Source: a virus | DNA length: 64,000 nucleotides | Virus record (IMG/VR): IMGVR_UViG_3300028840_001747 | Span: 40,926-104,925 of that record | Strand: one strand, 5' to 3' | In this document: piece by piece, positions 41,596 through 49,461 of the stretch | Layout of the letters: every line of letters starts with the position of its first letter | Numbering within the stretch: the stretch's first letter is position 1 | The notes under the pieces: model-generated | What the model saw: only the letters and a program-made list of their open reading frames with translations | What the model was told of the DNA's origin: nothing | Databases searched by the model: none | Made by a program: the position numbers and the translations under genes

Positions 41596-42453
41596 TTATT
41601 TTACTTTCATCTTTTTTAGTCGCCTTTTTAAGGCAAATCTATAATCATCTTTCTTTACCCACGTTCCTTTGATTGGCGATTTTCCTGAAGGCTCCCATTT
41701 GAAGTATAATAATCTATCAACTACTCCATCATCTTTTTGACCATCAGCAACATAATTGTGAAACGCATTACTCATTTCTTTAGCATAGTTTACTATAATA
41801 GGAACACCTACGCTACGTCCTTCATGTTCCTTTCTCCATTGATCACGCTGTATCGCTAACTCCGGAGATATGTGTAAACAAATAATCGTATTATGAAACC
41901 CTTTCTCTTTTGTTTTTTCTAATCGGGCTAACATCTTGTCAGATTTAGCACCGACAGTATCAATGATTAAAATATTTCCTGCACTCACTATTTTTGTTTT
42001 GAATAAATCTTTTTCTTTAGATTTCGCCAAATCTCGTATGTCAAAATATGTGGCATAATACGGCCTATAAAATGACTTATAAAAATATCGTAATCCCTTT
42101 TTACCATTCATTTGCCACCACTCAAATGTTAAAGGAAATACTACTTTTTTTCCATCATTATCTTTATATTGAGTTTGTTTTACAAAAAGATCAATGTCTT
42201 GTGGCGATCCTTTAGATTTTTCCAACCAATTAAAATGTTTCTTCGCCGTTTCATACTGGGCAGCTAAAACTTGTTTGTCCGAATTAGTCACCTTATATCC
42301 ACTAAAACCGGGAATATATCTCGTTATCTCATTATTAATGAATGTAGATTTTCCGGCGCCAGGAAGCCCCATGAGAACAATACATTGTTTTCCAATGTCC
42401 TCTTTGAACTCATTGAGAACTTCATTTATCAACTCTCGTATTAGTTCCCGCAT
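41596..42453 (-). CDS. Leader-bearing P-loop kinase (zeta-toxin/PNK-like)
   Basis: 285 residues from the ATG at 42453 (GGGGAATAAT before it; a second ATG four codons upstream forms that ribosome site and is less likely). Leader MRELIRELINEVLNE with sites I-N-E and L-N-E. Then CIVLMGLPGAGKSTFIN (Walker A, residues ~29-38), a distal NILIIDTVGAKSD strand, and CLHISPELAIQRDQWRKEHE with an Arg-rich lid. The fold matches small-molecule or nucleic-acid kinases of the zeta-toxin/polynucleotide-kinase group; the substrate cannot be read. With the leader, it is a candidate packaged kinase alongside the ligase and phosphatase genes, so an injected RNA or DNA repair set is conceivable. Confidence 0.72.
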   Translation of the reverse strand: MRELIRELINEVLNEFKEDIGKQCIVLMGLPGAGKSTFINNEITRYIPGFSGYKVTNSDKQVLAAQYETAKKHFNWLEKSKGSPQDIDLFVKQTQYKDNDGKKVVFPLTFEWWQMNGKKGLRYFYKSFYRPYYATYFDIRDLAKSKEKDLFKTKIVSAGNILIIDTVGAKSDKMLARLEKTKEKGFHNTIICLHISPELAIQRDQWRKEHEGRSVGVPIIVNYAKEMSNAFHNYVADGQKDDGVVDRLLYFKWEPSGKSPIKGTWVKKDDYRFALKRRLKKMKVK

Positions 42454-42464
42454 ATTATTCCCCA

Positions 42465-42692
42465 TTATCTATTATATTTTTCACGATATTTAGCATGTAA
42501 AAATGCTATATACATTGATCCACTACCACCAGTATTACTTACCGTCATTCCATCAAGAATATACCCACCAGAAATTAAATCAGTTAATTCCTCAGAAAAA
42601 CTTCCTGCTCCATTCAAAGTAGCATTGGATATTGTTGCGGTTGTGAAGTCACTTGCAGCATCATATGATCCTGTTTGAAAAGTTATCGACAT
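42465..42692 (-). CDS. Small Ser/Gly-rich structural protein
   Basis: 75 residues: MSITFQTGSYDAASDFTTAT, then SNATLNGAGSFSEELTDLIS and GGSGSMYIAFLHAKYREKYN. Beta-rich, no leader, composition like the virion surface proteins of this genome. It sits between two leader-bearing enzymes. GGAGAATAATA precedes the ATG. Function unknown. Confidence 0.55.
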   Translation of the reverse strand: MSITFQTGSYDAASDFTTATISNATLNGAGSFSEELTDLISGGYILDGMTVSNTGGSGSMYIAFLHAKYREKYNR

Positions 42693-42694
42693 TA

Positions 42695-44143
42695 TTATTC
42701 TCCTATTGTTTTATACATTCTATCTGTTATAGCAAAAGCTTGTTTTTTCGTCAATCCGGGATTTCCTAACAACTCACTATCTATTGCTTTTAATAATTGT
42801 CCTATTATCATCCCGTGTGTTTTATTATTTATTTTATATCGTTTCATTATATCATTTCCATCTATCGGGCGTTTCAGCACATCTGGCTCACTTTCAAGGG
42901 CTTTCAATCTATCCTTCAACTTTGGGATTTGTAACGGCATATTATAATCATCCGCATGACTTATATTGTCAGCATGAATTAAATCCAATGTTGTTTGTAA
43001 GTGATCTTTCATATCATTTTTTAACTTCCTCAAAGTCTTATCAGTTACTCCCTCACTCTCTCCACCATATTGTTTTGTCCTCATATGATTTTGTATAGCT
43101 TTTTTAACCTTAATGACAACTTCTTTTGGATATTTTAATCGTCGTAAAATAGCTTCCGCCATTTCCGCACTCACATCTTCGTGTTCGTAAAAATGAACTT
43201 CGTTATCAACTACCTTTTTGGTTGTCGCCTTTCCAATGTCGTGAAATAGGGCGGCGAGGCGAGTCTCTAACTCAGGTGGAGTATTCTTCAATACTTCCAA
43301 TGTGTGCTTCATTGCGTCAAATTTGTGATACTTATTTTGTTCTAATCCCTTCAACTCGTCTAACTCATGAGCAACATACTTATTCAAGTTAGTCATTTGT
43401 AATAAACGAACCGCTTTGTCAGGAGCTTTACTTATCATCATTTTACTTAACTCACTCATTACCCTCTCAGCACTTATCGTCTTTAACATATGTGAGTTAC
43501 GCTTTAACGCTTTGATCATGAACATAGGTAAATCCCAACCATACTTTACGGTAAACCGGATCGCTCTTAACATCCTCAATGGATCATCTTTGAAGATGAC
43601 ATCAGGATCTAATGGAGTTTGGACAACACCTTTCTTTAGATCAGTTTTACCCATTCCTGTAAGATCAAGGATTTCGCCAGTCGTTAAATCTTTCAGGAGT
43701 GAGTTTACTGTAAAGTCTCGGCGTTCAACGTCATCCTTCAGGGATCCTGGAGAAACCTTTGGTTTTCTATCTCCAAGTTTATATTGTTCCTTACGAGTCA
43801 TTACGGCTTCAATCTCAATCTTACTCAAATCATATCCTTTATGATTCACTCCATATAAACGAAACGCAGCAGTACCGAATTTAGGATATACAACAGGATT
43901 CGAACCTTTCTTGTATATCTTTAGTTCCTTTGTAATCCACTCGGCAAACTTTATTCCACCTTGCGGAAACTCGATAACAATGTCTATGTCCTTTGGATTA
44001 AGACCGAGTAACTCGTCTCTTACATATCCACCTGCAAGAAATACTTTTCCTTTCCACTTTGATTTCTTTACCATTTTAGAAAGAAAATCTACCGCAGCTC
44101 GATCTATCGCTCCCTCTTGTAATAAGTTTTTTAGTTTAATCAT
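42695..44143 (-). CDS. cca: Leader-bearing CCA-adding tRNA nucleotidyltransferase with HD domain
   Basis: 482 residues. Leader MIKLKNLLQE (Glu10/Gly11). Class II nucleotidyltransferase head: VFLAGGYVRDELLGLNPKDI (34-53) with the catalytic DIDIV, then DDVERRDFTVNSLLKDL, VIFKDDPLRMLRAIRFTVKY and the EDD/R-type template region. C-terminal HD phosphohydrolase domain with AALFHDIGKATTK and FYEHEDVSAEMAEAILRRLK, as in gamma-proteobacterial Cca. Role: repair or completion of tRNA 3' ends, possibly against host tRNA-cleaving defence. The leader predicts that the enzyme is carried in the head, which would be unprecedented to my knowledge. The stop overlaps nothing; the start overlaps the previous stop by one base. 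Confidence 0.9.
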   Translation of the reverse strand: MIKLKNLLQEGAIDRAAVDFLSKMVKKSKWKGKVFLAGGYVRDELLGLNPKDIDIVIEFPQGGIKFAEWITKELKIYKKGSNPVVYPKFGTAAFRLYGVNHKGYDLSKIEIEAVMTRKEQYKLGDRKPKVSPGSLKDDVERRDFTVNSLLKDLTTGEILDLTGMGKTDLKKGVVQTPLDPDVIFKDDPLRMLRAIRFTVKYGWDLPMFMIKALKRNSHMLKTISAERVMSELSKMMISKAPDKAVRLLQMTNLNKYVAHELDELKGLEQNKYHKFDAMKHTLEVLKNTPPELETRLAALFHDIGKATTKKVVDNEVHFYEHEDVSAEMAEAILRRLKYPKEVVIKVKKAIQNHMRTKQYGGESEGVTDKTLRKLKNDMKDHLQTTLDLIHADNISHADDYNMPLQIPKLKDRLKALESEPDVLKRPIDGNDIMKRYKINNKTHGMIIGQLLKAIDSELLGNPGLTKKQAFAITDRMYKTIGE

Positions 44144-44592
44144 TAAAATATTCTCTTTAATATAAATTTATATTGTGGATTTTTTTGTTGAACTTTCTTT
44201 ACACTTTTTTTAAGATATTTCATTAATTGCATTTCTTTAAACCAATCAACATCAGGATAAGTTGATTCACTCAAATAAAATGTATTAGAATCACCTTTTC
44301 TTTGCCAGTAAATATATCCCTTTTTAATCATGTCGCCAAACGCTTTCGGCCAATTCCGTGTATCCCAATCAGCAGACTTATCCTTTGTATGACCCTTATT
44401 TTTTAACCATCTTTCTAAATCCATATGAATAGCAAAATATTGATCGTCCATTACATATAAATTACCTTGTGGATCGCTCAATCCTCTCAATGCAGGCGCC
44501 ATACGTTTTATGGATTTGGGATTTTTGTATACTTCTATACTACCAAGATTACCAAGTAATTCTTCTTTTATTAATTTTTTTAGTTTAATCAT
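44143..44592 (-). CDS. Leader-bearing YKNPKS-family protein, paralogue 2
   Basis: 149 residues. Leader MIKLKKLIKEELLG, then the family core: VYKNPKSIKRMAPALRGLSD, PQGNLYVMDDQYFAIHMDLE, KKGYIYWQRKGDSNTFYLSE and a KNPQYKFILKRIF end. It is closest to the adjacent paralogue 44597-45043 (both have TFYLSES/KFYLSES) and further from 3130-3489. Tandem duplication with conserved leader. No catalytic signature seen. Confidence 0.72.
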   Translation of the reverse strand: MIKLKKLIKEELLGNLGSIEVYKNPKSIKRMAPALRGLSDPQGNLYVMDDQYFAIHMDLERWLKNKGHTKDKSADWDTRNWPKAFGDMIKKGYIYWQRKGDSNTFYLSESTYPDVDWFKEMQLMKYLKKSVKKVQQKNPQYKFILKRIF

Positions 44593-44596
44593 AATT

Positions 44597-45043
44597 TTAC
44601 CAATATGGTGGCTCAGGTATAAACTTCAAGCCAGGATTTTTCGCCTTTATTTTCGGTATATGCTGTTTTATTATCTTTTGGTATTCCTTCCAATCATATC
44701 CGCCATCTTGCATTACCACATTGACAGATTCACTCAAATAAAACTTATTCGTATTTCCGTTACGTATCCAACCAATGTAACCTCTTTTCATTCCTTTCGC
44801 TATTTTATCCATGTAATAAAATATTTCAGATGGAATTTTTACTCCAAATGGTTTTAGGTATTTCTCTATATCTGCGTGAATTATATTGTAATAATCAACT
44901 ACATAAAAATCTCCACTTGGAACACTAACACCTTTTATATCATCATCCATTCGTTTTACACTTTTAGGATTTTTATATATCTCATATCCATCTTTAGTTG
45001 TTCCTACAAAATCCTCTTTTATTAATTTTTTTAGTTTAATCAT
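44597..45043 (-). CDS. Leader-bearing YKNPKS-family protein, paralogue 3
   Basis: 148 residues from the ATG at 45043, chosen for AAGGAGTTTGGCG before it and because it starts directly with the leader MIKLKKLIKEDFVG. Family core: IYKNPKSVKRMDDDIKGVSV, PSGDFYVVDYYNIIHADIEK, KRGYIGWIRNGNTNKFYLSE, and a KNPGLKFIPEPPYW end. It overlaps the stop of the polyprotein-like gene by eight bases. Function unknown; packaging inferred. Confidence 0.72.
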   Translation of the reverse strand: MIKLKKLIKEDFVGTTKDGYEIYKNPKSVKRMDDDIKGVSVPSGDFYVVDYYNIIHADIEKYLKPFGVKIPSEIFYYMDKIAKGMKRGYIGWIRNGNTNKFYLSESVNVVMQDGGYDWKEYQKIIKQHIPKIKAKNPGLKFIPEPPYW

Positions 45044-46793
45044 CGCCAAACTCCTTCTTTCCATATCTCGCTGATTGTGGTTTTCTTATCATAAACTCAC
45101 TCTTGTATACTTTTATTGGACGTTTTTCAACAGACTCGGCGAAAATTACGATGTCGTCTAATAATTTCTTGTGTCGTTGTAATGATTTTTTGGTAGCAGT
45201 AAATCCTATTTCCCCTTTTCTACCGGAAATTCTTACCCAACCGTCCTTCATCGCTTCGTTGATAACCGCTTCATATATTATAGACCACTCATTAGCATCA
45301 GCATGAGCTAATCGAGATTTGAATGGCTTAAACTTACCTACATTTTTTACTAACCAATCAACGTGTTCTAATTCCGGAACAGCATGAACTTGACCCTTTG
45401 GATCAACTAAACCATTTCTACCTTTAGCAATTTTTACCAACTCGTCCGATTGATCTTCATATAAAATAATTATTTCACGTATCAAATCTTTGAATCTAAT
45501 TACTCCATCACCTAAACCCTTACGCATTCTATGACGAGCTGCGGCAGGAAGTTCGCCTTTCTTGGCGCCCCGTACATCTTTCTTCGATCCCATTCCTTTA
45601 GGTACTTGCTTGTCCTTTTTAAGCATTGGTGAAACCGCATGAGATTTTCCCTTTCCAACTTGTTTTTCACTTCCTTGATAATCTTCTAACGGTATTAATT
45701 TTTGAGCCGTTCCTGCAGGAAAATCATCCCACGCGCCCCAGCGTTTATCTTTTGGATCATATATTTTTCCACCTTTATCTAAAATTTCTATCTTATATCC
45801 ATTATTCCAAATCTTTATCGTTTTTCCATGTTCTTCTTTAAATGCATCTTCAATCTTAGATACAATAGATTTCATTTGGTTCTTTTTTGGAAATTCCCAG
45901 AATGTAATAACTTTCTTTTTATACCAAAGGCGACCCGGAAATTTCAATGATTTTCGTGATAACCAACCATCTGGCGATTGCATGTCTCCGTGTGTATATC
46001 CTTCACTACCGACATACATTTTATTTTTCCACATACCAAAAGGTACGGCATTTCTATGCCATTCTAAATTATATTTTCCTATACTTACTCCATCAGGATT
46101 TTCTAATAATAATTCTCCAAGTTTTATTGTTCCATCACCTAAACCTTTACGAATACGATGTCTGGCAGCAGCAGGTGTCTCTCCCTTTCGTTGTCCTTTT
46201 ACCTTTTTCTTTGATCCCATGCCCATAGGAACTTCGCGTCTACCTTTCTTGAGTAACGGAGATTTCATATGTGAGATTTCTTTACCACGTTGTTTTTGAC
46301 TTCCCTCATACTTCTCTATTGGAATTAACATCAAATCACCTTGTACATCGTATGCATCCCATGAAGGCTCTCTCGGATCGTCTTCTCGTGAATCCGGACG
46401 ATATATTTTTCCACCTTTATCTATTACCTCTACTTGCCATCCGTTATTCCAAATCTTTAACCCTGACCCACGTTCTAACTTAGATATAATACTCTTGATT
46501 TGATTTTGTTTTGGAAATTCCCAAAATGATATGACTTTATCCTCGGCCCATAACCTACCGGGATATTTGTAATCTCCCCGCAAATATGGGAAATCATCAT
46601 AATCTTTTTCCTTTATTTCGCCACGATCTAATAAATGATCACGGATCGCGAAATGAACTCCACCAGGATCACTGAAATAGGCTTTACCTTTGTGTATTCC
46701 AAATGCGTGAGCGTCACCTTCAGTATAACTTAAACGTGTATTACCTACATATACACCATCAGGGTTCTCTCTCAACAATTTTTTTAGTTTCAT
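45036..46793 (-). CDS. Three-module leader-bearing protein (cargo polyprotein candidate)
   Basis: 585 residues built of two homologous modules and a third unrelated one, each opened by a leader. Module 1 (1-~221) starts MKLKKLLRE/NPDGVYVGN; module 2 (~222-430) starts IKLGELLLE/NPDGVSIGK; module 3 (~431-585) starts IRFKDLIRE/IIILYED. Modules 1 and 2 share (V/I)I(S/T)FWEFPK, a GGKIY segment, IP(I/L)E.Y.GS.KQ.GK and identical linkers of the type GETPAAARHRIRKGLGDG. Module 3 has GRNGLVDPKGQVHAVPELEH and ends KSEFMIRKPQSARYGKKEFG; DPKGQVHAVP resembles the DPQGNLYVMD element of the YKNPKS family. Repetition of the leader at each border argues for cleavage after L-R-E9, L-L-E231 and I-R-E440. Confidence 0.75.
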   Translation of the reverse strand: MKLKKLLRENPDGVYVGNTRLSYTEGDAHAFGIHKGKAYFSDPGGVHFAIRDHLLDRGEIKEKDYDDFPYLRGDYKYPGRLWAEDKVISFWEFPKQNQIKSIISKLERGSGLKIWNNGWQVEVIDKGGKIYRPDSREDDPREPSWDAYDVQGDLMLIPIEKYEGSQKQRGKEISHMKSPLLKKGRREVPMGMGSKKKVKGQRKGETPAAARHRIRKGLGDGTIKLGELLLENPDGVSIGKYNLEWHRNAVPFGMWKNKMYVGSEGYTHGDMQSPDGWLSRKSLKFPGRLWYKKKVITFWEFPKKNQMKSIVSKIEDAFKEEHGKTIKIWNNGYKIEILDKGGKIYDPKDKRWGAWDDFPAGTAQKLIPLEDYQGSEKQVGKGKSHAVSPMLKKDKQVPKGMGSKKDVRGAKKGELPAAARHRMRKGLGDGVIRFKDLIREIIILYEDQSDELVKIAKGRNGLVDPKGQVHAVPELEHVDWLVKNVGKFKPFKSRLAHADANEWSIIYEAVINEAMKDGWVRISGRKGEIGFTATKKSLQRHKKLLDDIVIFAESVEKRPIKVYKSEFMIRKPQSARYGKKEFGDD

Positions 46794-46990
46794 TACTTGA
46801 TCTCTCTTGATAGTTTAGCTATATCAATCATATATGGTTTTAACATTTCTAAAGCTTTCTTATATGTCTCAGGATCTTTATCCTTTAACGCTCTCTTAAT
46901 AAGTGATAAAGATAATTCGGCTTTTTGATTTATCACTTTTATATGACCTTTCGCCTTTCCACTTACCAAATCTTTTAATTTAGGTATCAT
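46793..46990 (-). CDS. Small helical protein with leader-like start
   Basis: 65 residues from the ATG at 46990, which overlaps the stop of the HAD gene as ATGA and is preceded by AAGGAGTTAGGACT lying inside that gene. Product starts MIPKLKDLVSGKAKGHIKVI, a leader-like helix without the final Glu, and continues NQKAELSLSLIKRALKDKDP with a helical end. Function unknown. Confidence 0.55.
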   Translation of the reverse strand: MIPKLKDLVSGKAKGHIKVINQKAELSLSLIKRALKDKDPETYKKALEMLKPYMIDIAKLSREIK

Positions 46991-47505
46991 AGTCCTAACT
47001 CCTTGAGTTTCTTTATCGTTGATGAGGCAGACTTGTGTAAAATCCCAATTCCACCACGTGCCTTCCATTGTTTTATATTTTCATCCATATCGTCAATCAA
47101 TATAGCATCTTTCTTAGCAAAATCTTGTTTATCTCTCGCCCGTCGAAGTATCAACTCAACATTACCAAGATTACCCTTGACCCACATATGCTTGCCACGT
47201 GGGCTCTCAGGTATTGTCCTTGCAGGAGCGGATAAAATTTTTACATTCTTGTTCTTGATGTAATCCCATAATTTTTTACCGTCCTTCATCCAAGGCATTT
47301 CACTCCAATACTTGAGTCCACCTTTACCGATTTCGCTCCAAAAGGCTTCCGTTCCCTCTTTCTTCTCATATTTTCGACCATCTTTTATTCCAGTAAAATT
47401 CTCAAGTTGTTTGTCGAAATCAGTAAGTACGCCATCCATATCACAATAAACGGTATACTTATATTGATAAATATATTCTTTTATTAGTTTCGATAATTTA
47501 AGCAT
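46987..47505 (-). CDS. Leader-bearing HAD-family phosphatase
   Basis: 172 residues. Leader MLKLSKLIKE (Glu10), then a small HAD domain: VYCDMDGVLTDF (19-30, nucleophile Asp22 and acid Asp24), a cap with EAFWSEIGKGGLKYWSEMPW, VKILSAPARTIPESPRGKHM (motif II Ser and following), KKDAILIDDMDENIKQWKAR (motif IV DD). It resembles 5'-nucleotidase or polynucleotide 3'-phosphatase type HADs; the substrate is open. Together with the P-loop kinase and the ligase module it could complete an end-healing set, all three with leaders. It overlaps the M15 peptidase stop by eight bases. Confidence 0.75.
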   Translation of the reverse strand: MLKLSKLIKEYIYQYKYTVYCDMDGVLTDFDKQLENFTGIKDGRKYEKKEGTEAFWSEIGKGGLKYWSEMPWMKDGKKLWDYIKNKNVKILSAPARTIPESPRGKHMWVKGNLGNVELILRRARDKQDFAKKDAILIDDMDENIKQWKARGGIGILHKSASSTIKKLKELGL

Positions 47506-48031
47506 AGTCTAACCCTTCCATTACTTGCTCTTTTTTGTAATGTGTATAAACAGTTTTATTATTTTCATTCTTTTTCGCCAATGTATTCTTTCTTCTATTC
47601 GTTCCTACCCTTTTATGTGATATATGAATCCATCGACCAAACTCCCAAATGATCTGATCATAGGGCAAGCCCGAGTCGAGCACAACCCATTCGAAAATTT
47701 CCTGAATCGTGTTGGGCGGTATCTTGATGTCCGCAGCTTGACCAAACCTGTGTTGTGATCGAGTCGATCCACCAACGGCTGTGTTGAGTTTTTTATTCCG
47801 GAATCCTGAATGAATCTCTACGTATGTTCCGTAATGAGTCCGTATTGGTTCTAAAATGATGCTGCATAACGCCTCAAGGTTTCTCATTTCATCTTCATTT
47901 GGTTGATTATTTATATTCTTACGAATAGCTGTTTGACTTATCGTAAATTCGCCATATGTAAAATGTGGCGATAACCTATATGAATCCTTATACCCTATTA
48001 CTTCAATGGGCTCTATATGTTCATTACTCAT
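47498..48031 (-). CDS. M15-type peptidase, probable endolysin
   Basis: 177 residues. Core LSPHFTYGEFTISQTAIRKN (20-39), EIHSGFRNKKLNTAVGGSTR (72-91), SQHRFGQAADIKIPPNTI (92-109) with zinc ligands His94 and Asp101, and WIHISHK with His136/His139 as third ligand and base. This is the peptidase_M15_3 (D-Ala-D-Ala carboxypeptidase/L-Ala-D-Glu endopeptidase) family used by many phages to degrade peptidoglycan. It lacks a leader, signal peptide or wall-binding domain. It overlaps its two neighbours by 8 bases each. Lysis or, less likely, virion-associated wall opening is the expected role. Confidence 0.85.
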   Translation of the reverse strand: MSNEHIEPIEVIGYKDSYRLSPHFTYGEFTISQTAIRKNINNQPNEDEMRNLEALCSIILEPIRTHYGTYVEIHSGFRNKKLNTAVGGSTRSQHRFGQAADIKIPPNTIQEIFEWVVLDSGLPYDQIIWEFGRWIHISHKRVGTNRRKNTLAKKNENNKTVYTHYKKEQVMEGLDYA

Positions 48032-48518
48032 TTTCTCTCTCCCTAATATTCAATTTTTGTGACCAAATACTACCACTTTGTATAATTTCAACATAATAAT
48101 GATCTTCAGCTTCTAATTTATCTTTATCTTTTTTACACTTTATTGCTTTATCTCTAAATCTTTTATCCGATGATAATATATACTCTATATCAAAACTTGG
48201 AGTGGTAAATCCATCAGGATAATGATAAACAAAACCCCAATTACCAGGCCCATATATTTCATCACCTTTTTGTTCTAAATAAGGAAGCATTTCAAAATAA
48301 TATCTATCAGCATATCCATCTACAACTATTCCATGACCACTTGCTTCAGTTGTAGCTTTTGTTAGATCGGTTTTAGTAAAACAACCTATAATTAAATCTT
48401 TATTATTTTTACCTTTCCAATTAAGAACGATTGAGCCGTTACTACCTGTTGGGCTTCCATAAATCCACTCGTTTATTTTACTTGCTTTTAATTCACATAA
48501 TGGACAATCTTTAGCCAT
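48024..48518 (-). CDS. Small protein with N-terminal Cys pair
   Basis: 164 residues. It starts MAKDCPLCELKASKINEWIY; the CPLC pair could bind metal, but a second pair is not evident (GCF and IKCKK stand far apart). Middle part IGCFTKTDLTKATTEASGHG and GNWGFVYHYPDGFTTPSFDI is beta-rich. No leader at the very start. Family not recognised. It lies between the Hint protein and the endolysin. Confidence 0.55.
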   Translation of the reverse strand: MAKDCPLCELKASKINEWIYGSPTGSNGSIVLNWKGKNNKDLIIGCFTKTDLTKATTEASGHGIVVDGYADRYYFEMLPYLEQKGDEIYGPGNWGFVYHYPDGFTTPSFDIEYILSSDKRFRDKAIKCKKDKDKLEAEDHYYVEIIQSGSIWSQKLNIRERENE

Positions 48519-48534
48519 TTTTTACTCCTATCTA

Positions 48535-49461
48535 TTATGGTTCTTCATTCTTTTCTGCATTTTTCGCCCATATTCCATTGGCAAAATATGCATCTATATC
48601 CTCAACATCTAAACATATTGTATTTACTTTCTCATTATGAAATGTTATACTTTGTATTTCCCATTCCGTTTCATCTTCTTTAAATAATTTGTCGCCAACT
48701 CTAAGATTTATTACCCTTATCCACGACCATTTATTATCTCTTTTTGTAAATATTCTATGTTCAAATGTTACCTTTAACTCATTTAATGACCCAGAATTTA
48801 TTGTAAAATATCCTTGCCAAATACTTGGCTTAACTTGTCTAACTTCAGAATAATCTATATGCCCATCAAAACTTTCCGTTGACCAAGTATTTAAAAATTC
48901 TCTCCCTTCAGGATGTTTATCAGCTGGAGTTGGTATTCCGGCATTATAAGTTTTTATCCAATCTCCAACTTTTACATCTTCCATATTTATTATTGAACCA
49001 TCTTGTTTCTCAACTTTTGTTCCATACAAAAAACATCCACCACCTGCTGGTTGAACTGATACACCCAATGACAAATCAAATGTTGTATAATTACTCATAT
49101 TACCGGCATCAGTAACATAAACCGTATCCGCAAATTGATCATCCCAATTATATACTGCTTGATCACCTTGATTTAGTATTGTACAAGATGATTCTCCAAT
49201 TTGATTTGTCCACGAATAATATTGTGTAGCATCAAAAACTCCAGACGCAATCCAACCGCCTTGTAGAGTCCACACTATAGCATATGTTGTATTTTGTAAT
49301 TCCGTAGGAGTTGTGTCTCCTGTTATACTTCCTGCAGTCAAACCAAAATTACCTTCATTTAATTCAATTTCGCCGGAAATCCAACCGCCTTCTGTGGCGA
49401 CACTTATAAAATCAGCCGCACTTTGTTGTAAATCTGCTAACTCGCTAAGACCGATCGCCAT
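48535..49461 (-). CDS. Structural protein with C-terminal Hint (intein/hedgehog-like) domain
   Basis: 308 residues. Residues 1-~145 are a beta-rich virion-type domain (GWISGEIELNEGNFGLTAGS, TYAIVWTLQGGWIASGVFDA). From GGGCFLYGTKV (~148) a Hint domain begins: Cys at the +1 splice position, MEDVKVGDWIKTYN (block A/B), KVTFEHRIFTKRDNKW (His of block B), INLRVGDKLFKEDETEWEIQ, and DIDAYFANGIWAKNAEKNEE at the end. The usual terminal His-Asn followed by Cys/Ser/Thr is here Lys-Asn-Ala with ten residues after it, so full protein splicing is unlikely; N-terminal cleavage or ester formation remains possible. Its start lies inside the end of the giant fibre gene (17-base overlap). Confidence 0.8.
   Translation of the reverse strand: MAIGLSELADLQQSAADFISVATEGGWISGEIELNEGNFGLTAGSITGDTTPTELQNTTYAIVWTLQGGWIASGVFDATQYYSWTNQIGESSCTILNQGDQAVYNWDDQFADTVYVTDAGNMSNYTTFDLSLGVSVQPAGGGCFLYGTKVEKQDGSIINMEDVKVGDWIKTYNAGIPTPADKHPEGREFLNTWSTESFDGHIDYSEVRQVKPSIWQGYFTINSGSLNELKVTFEHRIFTKRDNKWSWIRVINLRVGDKLFKEDETEWEIQSITFHNEKVNTICLDVEDIDAYFANGIWAKNAEKNEEP

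Noticed and set aside
48535-49461. Ordinary splicing intein
   Set aside because: The C-terminal His-Asn-Cys/Ser/Thr is replaced by Lys-Asn-Ala and there is no real C-extein, only about ten residues.
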